Origin: Trichoplusia ni
Taxonomy: Eukaryota > Arthropoda > Insecta > Lepidoptera > Noctuidae
Assembly: GCF_003590095.1 (NCBI RefSeq)
Contig: NC_039495.1
Location: 2,961,589-3,025,588, forward strand
Length of the DNA stretch: 64,000 nt
Direction of reading: 5' to 3'
Shown: piece after piece, positions 34,781 through 48,495 of the stretch
Position numbering within the stretch: position 1 is the first letter of the stretch
How the letters are laid out: every line of letters begins with the position of its first letter
Notes under the pieces: model-generated
Databases searched by the model: none
The model's input: the letters and a program-made list of their open reading frames with translations, nothing else
Told to the model about the DNA's origin: nothing
Translations under genes and position numbers: made by a program

Positions 34781-37370
34781 CTTCTCACACTACACATACA
34801 TATTTCATCATCCAAGTTTCAGAATAAAATAAAGTGACCAATAATAGAAGATTTCCTTTATTTAGTCAAAAATACAGAATCCCACCTTTTAAATAAAGAC
34901 TCTTGCAGTCTTGCACCATAGAAAGTTCTTACCTTACTTGGTATTAGGCCCCCAGGTTAAAATACAAAACAAAAGCAATTACAAGGTCTGGAAGACGGTC
35001 GAATCTATTCGAGTGATTGATCAGCGCCGATTACCAAGTCTGATGTATGTATGGCGTGTTCGCAGGCAATAGCAGCGGAGATCGATTGCAACTCATTGAT
35101 TTTTAGGTACGAATTCCATTTGTAAGATTGTTGGGTTGTGGGTAACTGTGGTTCGTTTATTTTTGAGGTGTTTTTAGTATGTTTTTAGACTTTTATTCAG
35201 CCACACTGATATTGTCCTAGATGATTATGAGAAAAGGAGGGTTTTTAGAAGTTTTTTTTGTGGGATCTTGGAGTATTATCTTCTTCTGATTAATTTGGGT
35301 TTAAGTTCTACGACAGTCCATTGCTTGATTAAATTTAAGAGTGTTTATGGAATTCAATATTGGAGTAATCGCTACTACTGTTCTCTTTATTACAATCATA
35401 TTGGTAATAAATTGTCCAAAAATAATATTTGTGACATTAATTTAATACCGATATCATTTGATTGTGTGTCTACAATTAATAAAATAATTCTGTCCACACT
35501 TTTCATTGGTGTTATAACAATTTAAATATAATGTAGTTCGACATTAGTTTATAATCATAATAATATTGCTACATAATAATGTTTTGGCATAATGAAAAAT
35601 TGGGTAAGTTTATGTCATTATCAAGTTATGCACAAAAATTATGTAAATTTTCGCTATGTAATTTTTGCTAATGTAAATTGTACCAAAACATTTTATGCTT
35701 ATCATTAATAAACCCTTTCCATCAATAGTCATCACCGGAAAGGCTTTGTAATCCACAATTTATATCCATTTTCACTCACACGCAGTCGTGTCCAAAAAAG
35801 CGCAAAAATCCATAACAGTCGAAATAAATCATGATGTTCCACAAATTGACGTGTCCTATGGAAACAAAAAAAAAGCGAATCAAACTTGTCAAAAGCCGCA
35901 GTCGCAAAACCGGTGGCGAAATATGAAAAAAGCCGGGGTTTTCACTTAGGCCTTTGTAATTGGGAAATGTATCGGCACATTTTTCAGCCGATACGCCGAT
36001 GTCAAATCGCTACAAACACGCTGAGTGCTGTGGGGTGAGATACGGTATGACACTGATTTAGATTTTTTGGGAAATTACCAAAACTGATGACAATTGATGG
36101 CCTATGTTTTAAAATTTCCCATAAGAGTTTATTTCTATTCGTTTTTATGACAGGTATGAGTTTTAGTTTTCTTTCAGTTTGACGATATAAATACAAGTGT
36201 GTTGGTTTTTATTAAATTCATAAAAGTACAAAATATTTTATCTTCGCTAGTAATTTTAGACGAGTTCTGACTACTTGTCTTTTATTCAACCTTAACTAGA
36301 CAATGAAGAATCAGTAAACATTTACCATAATACAATAAAATAGATTCCAAAAATTCAACAATAACGAGATAATAATGATGATACCAGATCACTTACCAGG
36401 TTCCAACTCAGACCAACACCATCCATTAGTATTGAGGATCGGAAAGTGCGTGTGATAGGTAAAAATGGCGCTCTCACTAATGTCTCATCGGGCCGATGTG
36501 TTCGTACATTGTGGGATACTTTAGACCCATAGGGGATTATTATTTTAAATGATTTGGAGATTTTTCTCTATGAGTAGTTTGGTTTTGAGTAATCTTTAAA
36601 CAGGCAATACAGATAGATACTAAGTATAATAATATGCTTTATTTAGGAAACATAGGGTTGCCAGTAAATGGAATAGAAAAAAAAGGACGAAATAATATAA
36701 CAAAAAAACATGTCTTACAAAAACGTGAGTTTTAACATAAGGTAAAACTGAAAGACAGTGAACAAAAGATTCAATTAGATTTTTAATATTGTAGTTTTAA
36801 ACCGCCTACTGAATTTAAATTAACAAATTATTTATAACTTTAATTACCAAATCATTTGATCAAATCCAAAACACAGACGAAAGAAATCATCGTCCTTATT
36901 TGAAGTCACCTGAAAACCGAAAAAAAATACTTTTCATTTTGAACAAAGATTTACACTAACTTATTGAACCAATTTTCATTCGTGCCGAACACAACATTTC
37001 CATCTAGCATTCAGTTAAAAATCCCCGAATACGTACATCGTACATATACACTGTCTCATAAATCCAGATTAGTCAAGTATCTGGGCGGACTGTCTGAACG
37101 TCGTTCTCGGATTTATGATCAACATCAATTCTTATGAAGAAGCAACGAGTGGTCTGCGTTCGATTCCAGGGGGCGCACGCTTTGATTTATATAAAGCTTT
37201 TTTTTGGTTATTGATTTTTTTTGTTAGGCTTATTGTTTTGTTTTGTGAATTCTGTGTAGGATGTTATTATGAAAATTACTGTTTTTAGATGACAATGTCA
37301 AACATGATTGTAAATATCTGTTAATGTCTCATAAATGGGCAATAACCATTTGCTTGGAATAGGTTTTACG
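34781..37370. other. 2.6-kb gene-free region
   Basis: AT-rich, short chance frames only (for example 85 codons at 35268, Y/I/S-rich and without a domain). Confidence 0.35.
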
Positions 37371-37648
37371 TACCAGTATTTTACAAGGAGGGACTACCTA
37401 TCTGACCTCCTCAACACAGTTACCTAGGCAGACCCATACTTCTTAGACAGACTGGTTGTCAGAATTTCTAGCTTTTGACTACCCGTAACAACTGTCAAAG
37501 ATGTGTTAATAATAGGCAGGATCCACATTTTACAGTTCCTTCCAAAAACCGGAGAAACATGTGATAAAATAGATGGTCACCCATCCACGGATCGACCTTA
37601 CCAATTATAGCTTAACCTGTCATCGATCAACTTGTGGAGATCGATCGA
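37371..37648 (-). repeat. 5S-rRNA-derived SINE, near full length
   Basis: The minus strand runs GATCGATGACAGGTTAAGC ... CCGTGGATGGGTGACCATC (5S-like promoter), then GTTTCTCCGGTTTTTGGAAG, GTTACGGGTAGTCAAAAGC, GTCTAAGAAGTATGGGTCTG, TTGAGGAGGTCAGATAGG and CCTTGTAAAATACTGGTACG. Confidence 0.75.
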
Positions 37649-38194
37649 ACAAATTTCCAAACAAAAAAAATCGATAACATACCCCTTTTTACATATGCTT
37701 CGAAGTTATATATACCGGAACTAAATACCCCAAATAACGAAATTACTCGATGAAGGTGTGAGTGGCCAGTTAATTATATTCAATAGAACAGGGTGGGGTT
37801 ACCATGAATCCTAATCAATTTACCATTTACCATTGAATAACCTCCCTTAACCTCCAATAGATAGCGTGACTCTTATCAACCAGAACGATCTGTGTGTACT
37901 TATTAAAAATTCTTAATAGGCAACTTGGGGACGCAAAACTAGCTAGTTGTCTGGGGACCGCGTTGCGAATAACGTGGATGTACGGTGAATGGAAGGTATT
38001 GTTTTGTAAAAGCTCATTATCATTGTTACCCGGTCGATCAGTTAATAGCGGTCCACCAGCTCTGATACCCGTAACTTACACATGTTCCAGACGTTTTGAA
38101 TGAAATCTAGTCAACTAAATTGTGTTTTTTTTTTTATAAAAGAGCATTGCAAAGCTATAAGTGTTTACTTTTTTCTTTACTATTATTGTAAAAC
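37649..38194. other. Gene-free region
   Basis: No gene. The 69-codon frame at 37894 has no domain. Confidence 0.35.
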
Positions 38195-38310
38195 ACCACT
38201 GCCAAAATAACCCGAGGAAACCTGGATCCCAAATATTACAATCAGATATCATCAACCTGCAGAGAGTTAGTGTTGTGGTGACCCGGAAGAGGAGCTTTTT
38301 TTAAGCTGAT
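38195..38310 (+). repeat. Fragment of the 17880-type composite repeat
   Basis: CGAGGAAACCTGGATCCCAA, ATATTACAATC, CAACCTGCAGAGAGTTAGTG and GGAAGAGGAGC follow the order of 17998-18110. Confidence 0.5.
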
Positions 38311-38773
38311 ACTGTATTCAGTCTTCATTCTATAGCCACAATAGATCTGATTTATGCCTGATACTTATTCCAATTTTAGACTTTGTAATAATTGCCCATT
38401 CCTTTAGGTGGTTCGTCCATAATTCAATTTCTTTCATTTGTTTTGTATCCCACGCTCTTAGCCGTTCCACTTTCTCTATATCAACGTTTCCAGTTATGTT
38501 CTAAATATTTACTAACCTCGAGGTTTCTATTGACATAAAGGAAAATAGTAACAACCTCTAATATTGATACAGTTTGTTTGTTTTCTCGAATTTTAGAAAT
38601 AGGCTGCGTGAGTTACCTCTATTAGAATATTTATCAGAATGTTTGAACGACTTTTGTTTTGATATTTCAGTTATACGTTTATATTTAATGATGTAGTTTT
38701 TTGTAATTTTTGGTCCTCATATTTCGTCATTTTTTTCCAAAAGTAGTTGGACGTTGCAGTGCATGGTGATTTT

Positions 38774-39011
38774 AATAATAATAAATAATATTTTGTAAAT
38801 AAATGAAGACAACATCACTTACAGTGTTCTGAACCCAAAGTAAGTTGCTAAAGCACTTGTGTTATGGAATTCAGATACAACGAAGGTACCACCAACCAGA
38901 CCCGAGACAATGTAGAAATAAGAATTTTTACATTGACCCGACCGGAGATCGAACCCGGGACCTCAGAGCTAGCGACACCTTGAAACCGGTGCGTACGCCA
39001 CTCGACCATGG
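38774..39011 (-). repeat. tRNA-derived SINE, inverted partner of 29809-30035
   Basis: The minus strand reads CCATGGTCGAGTGGCGTACG, the same head, CCCGGGTTCGATCTCCGGTC (one B-arm change), CTCGGGTCTGG, AATTCCATAACACAAGTGC and CTTTGGGTTCAGAACACTG, with an ATTTATTATTATTA tail. Very similar to the plus-strand copy 9 kb away. Confidence 0.8.
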
Positions 39012-39284
39012 ATCCTTAAGTACACGTTGATTGACCATTTCCTTAGATAGGTGTAGCAAGTCAAATGGGTTGTGTAGCTATCAGATATTTGTAGATTCAG
39101 ATCAGATAGTTGATAAGCCACTGGATTTGATGAAATTGAAAACCGATTGCGAAATCAGGAGGGAACAGTCTAGGACAGAAACTTTGTTTTTACCTTCCGT
39201 TTTTTCCACCATCTCACTTTCTTATTCATTTCTTGTGTAGCAAGCGGTTTTATTACCAATCGAGTCACATGCACAAACACACAA

Positions 39285-39400
39285 GATTCAGAATAAGCTT
39301 TAGTGGATCACAAAAATACTTGTCATAGGCTCGAATTGAACCAGCGACAAGTCATAGTAGGTTTGACGCGATGACCTATACTACACCCAACCAAGCAGTT
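39285..39400 (-). repeat. tRNA-derived SINE fragment
   Basis: On the minus strand: GGTGTAGTATAGGTCATCGC, GTCGCTGGTTCAATTCGAGC (eroded B box) and AAGTATTTTTGTGATCCAC. Confidence 0.45.
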
Positions 39401-42317
39401 TATTATCAAACCTGCAAATTATCTACATTGTTACTAACCCCTTCAATCTATTGTCATAGATTAAGGTGCGTCTTACACTCACAAGTCAATACGGTAATGA
39501 ATGCGTCATCATAAAAATAGAGGTGTAGAACTTGTGTGTCATCAGAAATATCAATAAACAATAAATTACATAGTCACAAATGACGCGGCATTCTACGAAC
39601 ACAATGTTTTAATAGGGATGTATGTTTCGGATATGTATACGCATATTTAATTTAGTTATTTATTTCGGTTTTAGCTAGCTAAGGTTAAGAACATATATCA
39701 AATGGTTTGTTTTAACTACAAAATTATCTGTAGCAGAATAAAATTATATGTATTTTTTTTAATTTTGAAAGTTGGAAGGGCATGCATCTTATTCGACGAC
39801 TCAGCAGACTTGTAGCAAGATGTGACGTATTTATTGGAACCCTGCCAATATCCGAAACTTTCATTTCGATTTCAACTTTCGGATATCGAATAATTTCGGT
39901 AACGTAACTCGATAACATCCCTATTTTTAAGTCAGTTTAAGTAAGTAACCGAGTAATTTGACTAATTCGAAGGGCGAGGTCCAATCATACAACATTATCA
40001 GGTTTTAACCCTTTGCTATGAAGCAATTATCTATTGGTCGTTAACTAAATGGGTTAACTTTAACCGAAGGTAACACGCGATCGAACCTTCTAAATGGTGT
40101 TTTGTTTTGATTTTAGTTATTATGGGTTTTAGTTTTACTGTAATTATATGTAACTTGTAATTTGGTTTGGGGATATTTTGTGGCTGTGACGGACTTTGTA
40201 TGGAAATTTATGTAATGAAAAGTTTATAATGTGGCTTTTTATAGGATCGATCTTAGCGATAAGCACTTGCAGTTAAATATTGATGATGTACAAAAATAAA
40301 TATTAAGTACATCCGATAATGACGAGAGAACTGTAAAATATATCAGGCTTTGACAATTTGTAGAGACCAGTTGTAAGACTGAAAATTTCTAAAAGTATAA
40401 TTTACATTAAAAGTATTCTCGACTTTAAGGACCAGCTAGCATATACACTATTTTCATGTTGCTTTCAAAATACAATATGTTTTAATGAATTGAATTTTGT
40501 AGGTACTATAAAGCATAGAAAAAATATCCCTTTTCAAACAATATAGAGTGGGCAAGGAGTAAGGACCAAAGAAGGTTATATAACACCGGCTTATGATCGT
40601 CCCACTGCTGGGAACGCCATTTATGTATACGCTGCTATTTATTTTATATAAATAAAAAAAAGAAGTTTATGTACGAACATAATATTTATCACATAAAACT
40701 ATCCTACACAAAATATTCTTGGTCATAACCCCAAACTATATTCGTATCCAACACTTTAAATTAACATTTTTCAATGGGTTATATCATATCCTATGCAAAC
40801 ATATAAATAATGTAATTACTTAAAATTAGCGGCTCATGTAATAATATCGTAGGCCAAACAATATGAGGGATAAATATTTATTAAAGACCCGGAAAGTGTC
40901 CACTATTGGGTCACTACTGGGAGCAGAGCTTAGTGGGAAATGGATGTGGTATTTATGATGTTTGGAAATTTTTTGTTGATCTATTGAACTGTTTACCCAT
41001 TTCGCTGTTAAAAGGATGATGCTTCGAAAAATTTATTTCAAAAATACTTTAGTTTTCTAATTGTTTACTTCTATCAGCTTGTTTTTATCGACTCTTCTTT
41101 GTTATCAGCGATTTAGTACTGCGCCCCATATAAAGCGTTTAAAGACAATTATGTTATATTAATAAATTAAGTTATCTATTTAGCTTTTGCTTGCGGCCCG
41201 CTACTGCATCATTTATAGCTGCAAATCATTAACCTCCTATATCGCTATTGGATACCCTGCTGCCTTTCCACAAAATCGATAGAACTATTTGATATTAAAA
41301 AGTCTACAAACATACACACACACACATGCTTTGTCTGATATAAGTGTGATCCCATCAGTGAAAAATTATCAGGCAATGAAATAGATTTAAAGAAATGTGT
41401 TTGATTTCACCTCCTCCAAAGTTTCTATAATGCAGGTAGGTTGTTGGTCAAGCGGCGTTAATATATGTAGCCCTCGGGGCGCCCTTTCGTTACTCCGACT
41501 GTCATACCGTGTTTTATTATTTATCCACGCACTGGACGACCCTGTTCCATAGTTTGCTTCATAATAGAAACATATACGGTTAACTACGTAATTTGTGGAT
41601 GGAATTCAGGTATTGATGTGAAAAATTTTGTTGGGAATTCGTTTTTTTTTCTTTAAAATTAAGTAGTGATCAGTTTTGATGTATTTTTTGTCGAGTTTTG
41701 TGTTCGTTCAGGTTTTTTATAATGTTCATAATATTTCACTTTCGCAAGTCGAAAAAGGCTGAATAAAAAAACTACTCGTCATTTTTTATTTAATATTGTA
41801 TTCCAACTCACATGTAGCCTTGTGTGTATGTATCATTCAAAAAGACATATACACAATTTTCTTCAAGAAAATCGTTGAAATTAAACTTCAACACACATAA
41901 CAAAGCCTCTATTTCTCTATAAAAGTCCCAAAGTCCATTAAAAAACCTAACTTTATAACCTTTACATTTAACAAACCGTATCAAAAGTCAACCCTCCAGT
42001 GCTCAAGCAATTAAATCAAAAATACACACGCCAGCGATCGTTTATTAAAATTGACAGGCGGGCCACACCTGCGTCGAAGGGTTAACTCTACAAATTGATT
42101 CGTTCGTACACACGTCGTTATTAAAACATTACACGGTTAAATGTGGAGTTAACTTTTGTATTGTTTGGGCGTTTTAGGGTTAATTTTAGTTGTGGACGGT
42201 TTTGTTGATGGTTGTTTGATATTTATGGGTTTTCTATGGTGGTATATGGAAAAAAAAACAATGGAAGCAGTTTTTAGGTCGAAGTTTAATATAAGCAAAC
42301 AACTACTACGATTACTG
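39401..42317. other. 2.9-kb gene-free region
   Basis: AT-rich. A LINE-tip scrap (CGTCCCACTGCTGGGAACG, 40599-40617) and an old repeat-like CATACACACACACACATG (41311-41328) are the only recognisable items. Confidence 0.35.
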
Positions 42318-42515
42318 GTCAAGAGTTGATTGATCACAGGTTTAACTCCGTTTGATAACGACGATCCGTAGATAGGTGATCATCTTTCCCATCAAGAAGT
42401 TTCTCCGTGCTTCGGAAGGTAATTTAAATTTGAAGTTTTGGGTGTGTTTTCATCTTTGACTGTCATTACAGGTGTCAAAAGCTAGAAAGTCTGACAGCTG
42501 AGTCTAAGGATTTTA
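42318..42515 (+). repeat. 5S-rRNA-derived SINE (eroded)
   Basis: TTGATTGATCACAGGTTTAA, GATCCGTAGATAGGTGATCA, CTCCGTGCTTCGGAAGG and GTCATTACAGGTGTCAAAAG in family order. Confidence 0.6.
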
Positions 42516-43259
42516 ATTATTGCAGTATATCAACATATTAACCAATGACAAACATATGTTAGGAGTCTGTTGCTTTTCGTCTCTTTTACGAACAGGTGTT
42601 ACTGTTATTAAAACTGTTCCTTCAAACAAGAGGATGAGTTTTTTTTTAATAACCTTAATTGTAAATTAAACTGTGAATTGTATAAATTAACTTAATGCCA
42701 TTAACATTTTACCTCAAGAGTATTATTGTATGTGACTTTTATAACTTTCAACTTGTAAGGTTTCATTTATTTTTAATACGAATTATAAAGATTGAAAGAT
42801 GTTAATTTGACTACTTTCGGATGACGAAACATTTTTGTTAGATGTTGGCTTGTCGACTGATTTTCGGGCGGGATTGATGTTATTTTTGAATAGTGCAGAG
42901 AGTTGTTAAAAGTACTGTTGATTAATATCACCTAGGTGTTATAACTTTTGTAAAACAATATCGATTGGAAAAAAAATGTAATTTAAGTACAGTGTGGAGT
43001 TTGATTCGATATAACCTGTTATAAACTTTTGTCTATTAAATAAATCACAATAATAAGATTAAAATGTATTTACTTGATAAATAAGAAACAAGTATGCACA
43101 TTGTTTTTAAATTAAAGTACCTGAAGAGACAAATCTAAACTCGACTATGTATTTTTTGAGCTCCTAACTCTACCTTCCAGTTCCAGCATCAGCTCAGCTC
43201 TGTGACATGGCATAATATTGCATTATCACACAATATTCATAAACCGAAAACATTTAAAC
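42516..43259. other. Gene-free region
   Basis: AT-rich. Nothing recognised. Confidence 0.35.
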
Positions 43260-43261
43260 TA

Positions 43262-43600
43262 CACCGTGATTTTTTTGTCGTCTTACAAAAGCAGCCCAGT
43301 TCATGTATCCAATGACTAGAACATGTTCATGATAAAAAAAAATTTATTCAATATTATGATGCAATTCGTAGTTTTTTAGAAACACAGCTCTGTTGCGAGC
43401 GCGGTCCGAGCCTTGTAACAATGGTGAGGCGCGCGGGCGGCGGCGTTTTTATCATTTTTAAGAGTATATTTCAGATTTCTCTTGTTTGATTTTCTTTGTA
43501 CTTATTATTGATGATAAAAAAAAATAATCGCGCCTAGGGGTATTTTACGTCGGATACATGAACTGGTCTGCTTTTGTAAGACGACTAAAAAATCACCGTG
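43262..43600. mobile_element. 339-bp non-autonomous DNA transposon with 49-bp terminal inverted repeats
   Basis: Positions 43262-43310 and 43552-43600 are inverted repeats matching at 46 of 49 positions, from CACCGTGATTTTTT inward to CAGTTCATGTATCC. TA lies directly outside each end (43260-43261 and 43601-43602), consistent with a TA target duplication of the Tc1/mariner kind. The interior has no ORF. It includes a GC-rich core (GGCGCGCGGGCGGCGGCG, 43427-43444) and two poly(A) runs. Confidence 0.82.
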
Positions 43601-44210
43601 TATATCAGAAGCCAGGTAGTGACTCAAATCAGATTGCAAGATTCCAGACAAAAAACGTACAAATAAAACGAACTAAAATCTTGTTAAATGTAGACCTCTA
43701 TTATATCACTTAGATACCGAAACCTCGAATAAAAGGTATACTATATATTTTCGGATTACAAAAGCTCCATTGAATCAGTGATCAAAGACAGTAAGTTGTG
43801 GAGATAGCCCGATACAAAGTTTGGTAAAATTGTTGTTGTATTGTAAAATATGATAGCACTTATAACGAAAAACAATACAGAAGTTTACTCTATAAATAAT
43901 GTACGAGAGATTGTGAGGGGTTAAGTGAGGGGTACTAGGGAAACTCGATCGGTATTCGAATATGTGAAAAGTGGGTTTAGGTTTTTATATGCTTTTATTA
44001 TCAATTTCGTATTAGGTAAATAAATGATTGATTTTGTCTTAAAGGAAAATTTGTATGCCTAGAAAAAAGTTTGTAGTCTCTAAATAAATCAATATTCGAC
44101 AATATATCATTATGTATTCAAGAAGCTTACATAAGATTTTACTGAAGAAAGAATTGCGCACAAATACGTTGAGTTAATGAAGGATAATTTTATTTACTGG
44201 TTTATTAATA
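43601..44210. other. Gene-free region
   Basis: AT-rich. Nothing recognised. Confidence 0.35.
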
Positions 44211-44211
44211 A

Positions 44212-44535
44212 CTAGCTGTTGCCCGCGACTTCGTCCGCGTGGCTAGAAGATATAAGTTATAATTTATACCTGCCTGCTATCTATCTATCTGCCTTCTGTC
44301 TATTTTGTAGGATTCAGTCAGCGTTTGCAATGTAAGCGCAAAAAATGAGTTTTATATATTATAGAACGACCTCACATTAGAAACCTCAAAAATTGTAGCC
44401 TATGTGTTATTCTGATGTATAAGCTATATTGTGGTAAAGTTTAATTCAAATCCATTCAGAAGTTTTTACGCGAAAGAGTAACAAACATCCATACATCCAT
44501 ACTTACAAACTTTCGCCTTTATAATAGTAGTAGGA
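44212..44535 (-). mobile_element. Helitron-like non-autonomous element, subfamily 1 (longest copy)
   Basis: 324 bp. The minus strand runs A|TCCTACTACTATTATAAAGG ... GACGAAGTCGCGGGCAACAG then CTAG|T. Relative to 1259-1554 it carries an extra CTATCTATCTGCC unit and a short insert next to the conserved GACCTCACATTAG. Confidence 0.78.
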
Positions 44536-45419
44536 TATATTTCTAAAATCAATTTACATAGAACACTTACCTAAAACCAGTTCTGTTATCCCAGGCTTGA
44601 CTCAAATTCATCATCACACGGTTAGATATCGAGTTTTCCTTTCGAGAACCAATAGTAGTAGTGTTATAGTTAACTACAGTTACAACGTTTTCCCCGTCGA
44701 TTAAGATAAGTTCGAGCACTCGATAATGATGTAAGTTTCCGTGTGTCGTGGCCGACATTTTTTCGTGTATGGTCAGAGAGAAAAGTACGAAATAGCTTTC
44801 TTTTTTAGTATTTGTTTTTGAGTTTGTTGAATAGCTATGATTGTTTTTGTAATTGCAGTTATGAACCAAAGGTATGTTAGAAAGCATAATATTACCTTAT
44901 TGACGTTTGCAATTTCAACTACTTTCTTTTGATTTCAATTCACAATAAATTTCGGCGTCGCTGAGTAACATTAAAAAATACAATGCTTCTACGACAAAGA
45001 ATCTAAGACGTTTTATCCAGAAAAACAACTTATGCAAAACCATATTGATAATAACTTTGTATGATGCCTACCTACGCTCAGTTATATTAAACAACATTGT
45101 TTGTCTAAAACAAGTTTAATTTTTGTAGCATTCAAAACACAAAAAAAAAACCAAACACAGTAATTGACTGACGATCACTGGTTCTGCTGACGCTACAAAT
45201 ACTATTGAAGCGTGTAGATACAGTCAGCATAATACGTGGGATGATAAACGATTGTTTCCAACTATTGTCGTTAGGGGTTGTTTTTATTTTTTGCTTGTTG
45301 TCCTGTTATACTCCATGACAAGTTTCAACAATGTGCTATTACTAGTAATCATTGATATTTTAGGTAGAGCTTTACAAAAAAGTAGAAAGTAGCAAGTTGC
45401 CTTTGACCCTTAAATTTAT
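44536..45419. other. Gene-free region
   Basis: A 106-codon minus-strand frame (44567-44887) is rich in N, T and S and shows no domain. It is treated as chance. Confidence 0.35.
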
Positions 45420-45490
45420 TTAATTATCACACTAATCTACCATTACAGGTTACTTTACCTAATGCGGTAGCTAGGACTAAACAAAGTTAA
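45420..45490 (-). repeat. Dispersed repeat tail, partner of 6595-6675
   Basis: The reverse complement reads TAGCTACCGCATTAGGTAAA, GTAACCTGTAATGGTAGATT and AGTGTGATAATTAAATAAAT, nearly the same as 6612-6675. Confidence 0.6.
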
Positions 45491-48400
45491 CTGCTATAGA
45501 AAAATCTTATACCGATAAAACTTTGAACTAAAGATCTAAACATGGCATTGCCATTAAAGTGGGACATCAAAAATTTTATTCAAAGAAATTAGATCAAATA
45601 AAAATATTGATTGTATGATTATAATAACCTTCGGGAGGCGGTTTCATAATTATTTATTTATTAAAGGTGGCGTGGTGTCAGTTCATGATTAAGGACTTCG
45701 GTTGGGCATGAAACTAGTCTGGCTGGCCAAAAAAAATCCTGAAAATTGTTATCGAATTTTAAAAGCTATGATTGTGATTACTTCCTACGTTTTCGTCGCA
45801 TACCGTAGTTACTCGAGTATTTTTCATAGTAACTCAAAATATCCATCATAAGGCCAATGATCTAAAAACATATACAAAAACACAAACAAATAAAGTGTCC
45901 TACCATCAACACCGTTCGCCATTACCTATTAATGACATCGACGAAAAAAATCGCATGCGAAATAAATTCTCTTTAAAAAAAATAACGTTGAATCCCACTG
46001 ATGAGAGTAATATTTCTCCCAACTGATATTAAGTCATGTTTAAGAAGGTTCGTCATTATCCTTAATAGTAATAGATATTTTATTTTGTCGCGTTTCGCTT
46101 TGGGGTGTTTACACAATATTTGGGGGTGCGATTATGAAAGCGCTCGATATTTTCACTCGAAATCGTAATTATAAGTAATCAAAATTTAAGTAATATTATT
46201 TTAATTAAAAGGTTTTTACACGTATTTCACACGGAGGCTTATATAATTTGCTTTTACAAGCCAGCAACCTAAAGATAGTCTCTAAAGATTTTTGACACAT
46301 ATGTATTTTAGTATGTAAAATTTCGTATGTAGGTAACATAAAATCTAAGATTATTCAATTCAGATAGAAAGTCAAAGGTAATTTTTGTGTGTAAATAATA
46401 ATTGCTTGAAAATAAAAAAACACTATAATGCACTTCATTTTGGTTAGGTTTTTGTTCAAGTCTCGAACATTGTCAAAGAAATATCGCACACTTGAATCAG
46501 TAGAGAATATATCGATCGCCTCCAGAATGAGCCCCCTGATACATTTGCCGTTCGTTAATAGGTTTTTCCTTCATAAAGGGAATGTTAACCTATTTATTAT
46601 ACAGCTGATATTAAAAACGAGGGGACCAGCGCTGTCATAATACAACAAGATTAAGAACGTACATTCTCATGTCTGTCACATTACAAAATATAAAATACCA
46701 ATTTTAAATATTTTTTTTTTCATAATTAATTTATTTTGTGTATTTTTTTTATAAACTTCGGGAGAGTACAGTCCAAGTTTTCAGTGTCTCTCCATAAAGC
46801 CTTTTTCATAAGGCCTATAAAGAACTTGGAAAAGGCTTTAGATGTAATCTAATCTTGTTGAGCGAATCATTCAAATGTGAGAAAATTAAAAACTCTAAGT
46901 TACGTGATGTAAAGTAAAAAGTTATCTACGATTTTAATTACAAATTTTGTCGTGAAGCAAGAATATAAAGCATTTGTTTAACAGTTTTATTATGATGGTC
47001 AAAATGCAAAATATTTTCGTTTTGAACGGTCATATCCATGGCATTTTTGAAAGTCACAAAAAAGTTGTTAACGGGCAAAGCCAGAGCATTTTCCTAGTTT
47101 AAATAGATGATAGAATGTCTTTGTATCTTAATGCGATTGTCACGGATTGTTTGGCATTCTCAATAGAGGGTTGAAAGTGCGTTTTTATAAAATTTTTAGA
47201 AGAACCTTTTAATGTTAATAAAGTCAAAATACTTTTTGGGAATATTAGATACCGGTAAAGAGGGAGTTGCAGCTGAGTGTTAAGTTGTGCGACCTTATAT
47301 ATTTATGTTTTTTTTTGAAATATTTAAGTATGTTTATCAGTCGTTTAGAACTCATAACATAGCTGGAGACTAGCAGAACTATTTATGTAAGGCAATAAGA
47401 CTATAAGTTAAGCAAGAAAATATTTTAACATCATTGCATCCAGGTTAGTCTCCATATGGGTTGTCCATATCCAGAAAATTATGCATTTTAGCTTAGATTA
47501 GCTGATATTCCAACTCTAATTACTGACAGCTAAGGTTAAATTGGTAGTCATTGCTTCTAACAACTAGGCTTAGCTTCTTAATATCTCATATATTGTATTT
47601 GTTCAAAGCCAACCAATAGATTAATACTTTCCAAAAATGCAGTTTCCAGAACCTTTATTTACAGTATTTTTAAAATATTTAAAATAAATATCCCCTAAAA
47701 AACTAAAATCCCGATACAAATTACCCACACCATAACCCTAAAACGCCGTCACATTTAAAATTCGCGATACGTGCGGCGGGTACTTGAGGCCGTCACATTC
47801 GCACCGTATTTATCACTGGATCAACCGGGATCCGAGTAATGCCTGCCTCCAATAACTCATCCGTTCGCGTCTCAATAAGGGGTCTGTATATCATATCGTA
47901 GGAGGAATAAAAGAAAAAAAAAGATATTTTATTTTTAGGTATTTTCTTACCGGTTTTGTTCGATAGACGGTACGTTTTGGTGAGTGTTGTTTGAATATGA
48001 AATGTTTCAAATTTACAATATATTATGTATATATGGTTTTTTTTTTAAAGAATCCCGCAGTCAGGAATTTAATCCTCATGTCCCGGGGGTTTTATAAACA
48101 TACAAATCACATACACAAAGACACCGGTGTTGGCACTGATATATTTTTAATTTGACAAAGTCGAATTGAATATGGGCACACCTAATTACATCAACGAAAA
48201 CCTTAATTGTTGAGAAAAAAAAAACAAAAAAATTACAGCTGAATGCCAATACAATGCAAAAGATACCGCATCCGATAAAAACAAAACCATCTCGCATTTG
48301 GAACACATTTTTAAAATGGTGTTTAAAGTTCGACATAAAAAAGATTAGGACATGGTACAAAAGAAAGACAAACTCGGTGATATTATTACTACCAACTTTT

Positions 48401-48495
48401 GTGGCACTATTTTGCAAAATATTTTGAGGAAATTTTGAATAGCTTTCTCGAAATCAAAAGCAAGAATTTTTATAATGATTTATTTAATAACGTAG
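45491..48495. other. 3-kb gene-free region
   Basis: AT-rich. A short GC-richer patch (CGTGCGGCGGGTACTTGAGG, 47770-47789) and a 113-codon frame on the minus strand (48076-48417, C/F/V-rich) lack any domain or promoter. Confidence 0.35.

Noticed and set aside
43262..43600. Transib element (ends resembling CACNGTG plus an A/T run)
   Set aside because: The 5-bp flanks (AACTA, TATAT) do not match each other, while TA on both sides does. No transposase is present to decide.
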